Shown piece after piece: positions 13,008 to 16,185 of a stretch of DNA of 16,185 nucleotides. The notes beneath the pieces were generated by a model. It was not told where the DNA came from. It did no database searches and saw only the letters and a list, made by a program, of their open reading frames with translations. The stretch is taken from the NCBI GenBank assembly GCA_044238735.1, contig JBIICS010000060.1, positions 1 through 16,185 of the forward strand, given 5' to 3'. Numbering within the stretch: the stretch's first letter is position 1; each line of letters starts with the position of its first letter. Origin of the DNA: JBIICS01 sp044238735. Lineage in GTDB: Bacteria; Bacteroidota; Bacteroidia; UBA4408. A program made the position numbers and the translations under genes.

Positions 13008-13031
13008 TGCCATTTTCATCTGCACATGGCA
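13008..13031. other. Short inverted repeat upstream of lon
   Basis: TGCCAT (13008-13013) and ATGGCA (13026-13031) form a 6-bp perfect inverted repeat around a 12-nt loop. Its role is unknown. It lies about 124 nt before the lon start. The rest of 12993-13093 shows no gene and no exact TAnnTTTG box; the nearest resemblance is TTATTTG at 13073-13079. Confidence 0.3.
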
Positions 13032-13093
13032 CTGGCATAATGCTTGTCTATAAAATACCGATTCCTGTAATTTTATTTGAATTTCAGGGTATT

Positions 13094-13111
13094 AGAAGTA
13101 CAATCACTTCT
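13094..13111. promoter_or_regulatory. AGAAGT-N6-ACTTCT dyad, possible operator or leader hairpin of lon
   Basis: A perfect 6-bp dyad with a 6-nt spacer ends 43 nt before the lon ATG, where a transcription start or short leader would be expected. It is not the CIRCE heat-shock operator (TTAGCACTC-N9-GAGTGCTAA). It could be a repressor site or an RNA hairpin; nothing here decides between them. Confidence 0.35.
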
Positions 13112-13154
13112 TTAATTATAGATTTTATTATTAACCGATTTATATTCTGTCATT

Positions 13155-15629
13155 ATGGCTGATTTTTTGAATGATTTGTTAACTTCCTCAGATCTTGAAT
13201 TGCGTAACGATATAACCGAAGATACCGAGTTTATACCTCTTTTAACCACAGAGGATGAAGAGTTTATGAATAATGAGCAATTACCCGATTTGCTCTCCAT
13301 TCTTCCTTTACGCAATACTGTTTTATTTCCGGGTGTTGTAATACCTATTACGGTTGGAAGAGATAAATCAATCAAGTTAATAAAGGAGGCTTATACGGGC
13401 ACAAAAATTATTGGTGTAGTTGCTCAAAAGGATGATAAAATAGAGGACCCATCTGTTCAGGATTTAAATAATATTGGCACTGTTGCCTATATCTTAAAAA
13501 TGCTTCGTATGCCGGATGGTAATACTACCGTAATTATCCAAGGTAAGCGCAGATTTGAAGTGGAGGAAGTAGTGGAGATTGAACCATTCTTTAAAGCGCG
13601 TGTTAAAGCGCACAGCGATATTAAACCAAAAACTAATGATAAAGAATTTGCAGCCTTAATTTCATCAGTTAAGGATATTGCCATTAACATTATCAAGTCT
13701 TCTCCCAATATTCCTACAGAGGCTTCAATGGCAATTAAAAACATTGAAAGCCCTTCTTTTCTGGTAAATTTTGTGAGTTCAAATATGAATGCGCCAGTAG
13801 CTGAAAAACAAAAGATTTTAGAGTTGGCCAGCATATCCGAACGAGCAACCAAAGTTTTGGAAATACTTACCAAGGAATTGCAAATGCTCGAATTAAAAAA
13901 TCAAATTCAGAGTAAAGTAAAAATCGATTTAGATAAACAGCAACGGGATTATTTTTTAAATCAGCAATTAAAAACCATTCAGGAAGAATTGGGCGGAAAT
14001 CCTCAGGAGCAAGAGGTAAATGATTTAAAAGATCAGGCTTCAAAAAAATTATGGAGCGAAGAAGCTGCTAAGCATTTTAAGAAGGAGCTGGATAAATTAC
14101 AACGAATGAATCCTAATGCTGCTGAATATTCGGTGCAGATGAATTATCTGGAAACTCTATTGGAATTGCCCTGGGGTGTTTATACAGAAGATAATTTCGA
14201 TTTAAAAAAAGCTGAAAAAGTATTAGAGAAAGATCATTATGGTTTAGAAAAAGTAAAGGAGAGAATATTAGAACATTTGGCCGTTTTAAAGTTAAAAGGA
14301 GATTTAAAGGCTCCAATCCTTTGTTTATATGGTCCGCCCGGTGTAGGAAAAACGAGTTTGGGAAAATCCATCGCTGAAAGTTTGGGTAGAAAATTTGTTC
14401 GCATGAGTTTAGGTGGTTTAAAAGACGAAAGCGAAATCAGAGGGCACAGGAAAACCTATATTGGCGCTATGCCGGGTAGAATTATGCAAAGTTTAAAAAA
14501 GGCGGGTTCTGCTAATCCTGTTTTTATTTTGGATGAGATTGATAAAATCGGAAATGATTTTCATGGCGATCCATCCAGTGCTTTATTGGAAGTTTTGGAT
14601 CCGGAACAAAACCATGCTTTTTATGACAATTACCTGGAGCAGGATTTCGATTTGTCTAAAGTTATGTTTATTGCTACAGCTAATTCTTTACAAACCATTC
14701 AGCCCGCATTACGCGATCGCCTTGAGATTATTGAAATTAATGGCTATACACTCGAAGAAAAAGTAGAAATAGCCAAAAGACATTTAATTCCTAAAATTGC
14801 ATCAGACCATGGCGTTAAAACTAGTCAGTTTGGTTTAACTAAAGAAGCTATTCAAAAAGTAATTGAAGGTTATACTCGCGAATCGGGTGTTCGTAATTTG
14901 GGTAAACGGGTAGCTAAGCTTGTTAGAAGCACTGCAAAAGATATTGCATTGAACAAAAGAGTTAAAAAAACGCTTACAGATAAGGAAGTAATTAAAATTT
15001 TGGGCCCTGAATTCTTTTCTAATGATCGATATCAGGATAATTCGGTTGCTGGGGTTGTAACGGGCTTAGCGTGGACGCCGGTAGGTGGTGATATATTATT
15101 TGTAGAGACCAGTATAAGTAAAGGAAAGGGAAAACTTACATTAACCGGAAATTTGGGCGATGTAATGAAAGAATCGGCAGTTCTTGCATTAGAGTATTTG
15201 AAAACACATAATGAGTCCTATAAAATTGATAATCGTGTTTTTACAAACTACGATATACATGTACATGTTCCGGAAGGTGCAACTCCAAAGGATGGCCCAA
15301 GTGCAGGTATAACCATGCTTACAGCTCTCGCCTCTATTTATACTCAACGTAAAGTTAAATCTAGATTAGCTATGACAGGAGAGATTACGTTAAGGGGTAA
15401 AGTACTTCCCGTAGGTGGTATTAAGGAGAAGATACTTGCCGCGAAGCGTGCCGGAATTAAAGATGTAGTAATGTGTGCGGATAATAAGAAAGATGTAGAT
15501 GAAATAAAAAAAGAATATCTGGGTGACCTCCGTTTTACTTACGTGAATGATATGGCCGAAGTTTTAAAATTTGCCTTGTTACAGGAAAGAGTAACAAACC
15601 CGATTGATTTTAAAAAACAATTAGATTGA
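13155..15629 (+). CDS. lon: ATP-dependent protease Lon (endopeptidase La)
   Basis: A full-length 824-residue LonA-type protease that degrades misfolded and regulatory proteins in the cytoplasm as a ring hexamer. An acidic N-terminal extension of about 48 residues leads into the substrate-binding Lon N domain at LPLRNTVLFPG (50-60). A helical, coiled-coil region (about 255-365) follows, containing the typical QRDYFLNQQLKTIQEELG stretch. The AAA+ module has Walker A GPPGVGKT at 393-400 and Walker B FILDEID at 457-463. The proteolytic domain carries the Ser-Lys dyad: Ser716 in DGPSAG, and Lys759 in GGIKEK, 43 residues later as in E. coli Lon. All key residues are present. The start fits homologues, which share the acidic extension. 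It is a single-gene transcription unit, convergent with the next gene (70 bp between stop codons). A dyad at 13094-13111 may bear on its regulation. Confidence 0.98.
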   Translation: MADFLNDLLTSSDLELRNDITEDTEFIPLLTTEDEEFMNNEQLPDLLSILPLRNTVLFPGVVIPITVGRDKSIKLIKEAYTGTKIIGVVAQKDDKIEDPSVQDLNNIGTVAYILKMLRMPDGNTTVIIQGKRRFEVEEVVEIEPFFKARVKAHSDIKPKTNDKEFAALISSVKDIAINIIKSSPNIPTEASMAIKNIESPSFLVNFVSSNMNAPVAEKQKILELASISERATKVLEILTKELQMLELKNQIQSKVKIDLDKQQRDYFLNQQLKTIQEELGGNPQEQEVNDLKDQASKKLWSEEAAKHFKKELDKLQRMNPNAAEYSVQMNYLETLLELPWGVYTEDNFDLKKAEKVLEKDHYGLEKVKERILEHLAVLKLKGDLKAPILCLYGPPGVGKTSLGKSIAESLGRKFVRMSLGGLKDESEIRGHRKTYIGAMPGRIMQSLKKAGSANPVFILDEIDKIGNDFHGDPSSALLEVLDPEQNHAFYDNYLEQDFDLSKVMFIATANSLQTIQPALRDRLEIIEINGYTLEEKVEIAKRHLIPKIASDHGVKTSQFGLTKEAIQKVIEGYTRESGVRNLGKRVAKLVRSTAKDIALNKRVKKTLTDKEVIKILGPEFFSNDRYQDNSVAGVVTGLAWTPVGGDILFVETSISKGKGKLTLTGNLGDVMKESAVLALEYLKTHNESYKIDNRVFTNYDIHVHVPEGATPKDGPSAGITMLTALASIYTQRKVKSRLAMTGEITLRGKVLPVGGIKEKILAAKRAGIKDVVMCADNKKDVDEIKKEYLGDLRFTYVNDMAEVLKFALLQERVTNPIDFKKQLD

Positions 15630-15668
15630 TTTAGAGGGTAATTAATTTTTCAATCTTATTTTTTTTTT
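15623..15668 (+). terminator. Candidate intrinsic terminator of lon
   Basis: A 7-bp stem AGATTGA (15623-15629, overlapping the lon stop codon) / TCAATCT (15650-15656) with a 20-nt loop is followed by ten consecutive T (15659-15668). The stem is AT-rich and the loop is long, but the T-run placement is right. The convergent minus-strand gene has no matching T-run on its own strand here. Confidence 0.5.
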
Positions 15669-15698
15669 GATTTAATTTAAATTATAGCTGTTTCGGTT

Positions 15699-16185
15699 TT
15701 AACGAATTAAAGAGAATGAATTATTATACTCGTGAACATTATTGGTTATCTGGTCGCGAAATATTACTTTATAAATATAAACATCTATAGGTGCTTCTTT
15801 TCCTGAGTTTTTAATATTTCCATTCCAGCCTTTAAAACTTTCCTTTTCTGAGTATATTTCTTCACCCCAGCGGTTAAAAATAAGCATCTGATACGATTTC
15901 ATGTCTATGCCTATACCCTTGCCCAGAAATAAATCGTTTATACCATCTTCATTCGGACTAAACGCATTGGGAATATAAAAAACCCATTCAGGTCCTACAT
16001 AAACGTTTTTGATTATAGTGTCTGAACATCCAAAACTTGTTGTTGCTATTTGCATAATCGCGTAAGTACCGGTATCGGCATATTGATAATAATAAGGCGC
16101 ACCTGCAATTAAACCGGTAAATTCATCTCCCCAAAAAGGCTGATAATAGATACTATCTGCTCTTTCGCTTCTGTCAATTAAATCC
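15699..16185 (-). CDS. C-terminal part of a secreted protein with PKD-like segment and T9SS type B sorting domain (5' end beyond right edge)
   Basis: The frame is open from the right edge (first full codon at 16184) to the stop at 15699, giving 161 residues. An internal Met at 16055 is not the real start, because the frame and the domain continue upstream of it. Residues 1-70 of the visible part include DTGTYAIMQIATTSFGCSDT, the usual end of a PKD-like or Ig-like fold in Bacteroidota gliding and adhesion proteins. The C-terminal ~90 residues form a type B sorting domain (CHU_C / gliding-motility C-terminal family): IPNAFSPNEDGINDLF, then MLIFNRWGEEIYSE, GWNG, and YIYKVIFRD near the end. Such domains direct export through the type IX secretion system. 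The function of the missing N-terminal part cannot be told. Confidence 0.93.
   Translation of the reverse strand, partial: DLIDRSERADSIYYQPFWGDEFTGLIAGAPYYYQYADTGTYAIMQIATTSFGCSDTIIKNVYVGPEWVFYIPNAFSPNEDGINDLFLGKGIGIDMKSYQMLIFNRWGEEIYSEKESFKGWNGNIKNSGKEAPIDVYIYKVIFRDQITNNVHEYNNSFSLIR

Noticed and set aside
13112..14316. Minus-strand open frames inside lon (13112-13375, 13487-13873, 14113-14316) and one plus-strand off-frame at 14533-14766
   Set aside because: All are embedded in the well-supported lon coding sequence and resemble no known protein.

Overview
The window looks like chromosomal DNA of a Bacteroidota member (Cytophagia/Chitinophagia/Flavobacteriia-like, not resolved further). The signs are an AT-rich composition, the absence of Shine-Dalgarno motifs before starts, TAnnTTTG-type -7 boxes, a DUF3109 protein of the type common in Bacteroidota, a single-chain glycyl-tRNA synthetase, and a protein ending in a type IX secretion (T9SS) type B sorting domain.

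Layout. (1) Positions 1-10611, minus strand: one uninterrupted reading frame of 3537 codons that runs off the left edge. I read all the triplets by hand and found no stop. It encodes a giant secreted, Gly/Ser/Thr/Asn-rich beta-solenoid protein: signal peptide, glycine-rich domain, then a patchwork of repeated modules including autotransporter-associated beta-strand (PATR-like) repeats. Its C-terminus, where a sorting domain would be expected, lies outside the window. (2) 10767-11339, minus: a DUF3109 cysteine-cluster protein. (3) 11371-12909, plus: glycyl-tRNA synthetase, divergent from the DUF3109 gene with only 31 bp between the start codons and with back-to-back -7 boxes. (4) 12910-13154: an intergenic stretch with inverted repeats. 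(5) 13155-15629, plus: full-length Lon protease with a candidate terminator. (6) 15699-16185, minus: the last 161 residues of a secreted protein with a PKD-like segment and a T9SS type B C-terminal sorting domain, convergent with lon.

How the genes relate. The middle block (DUF3109, GlyRS, Lon) is housekeeping. The two flanking minus-strand genes are for envelope or extracellular proteins and probably both depend on the T9SS; for the giant one this is inferred, since its C-terminus is not visible. I see no mobile element, CRISPR array, RNA gene or defence system. The most unusual content is the giant modular surface protein, with internal duplications that can be aligned, and the very compact divergent promoter region. 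I do not find a convincing new multi-gene system.
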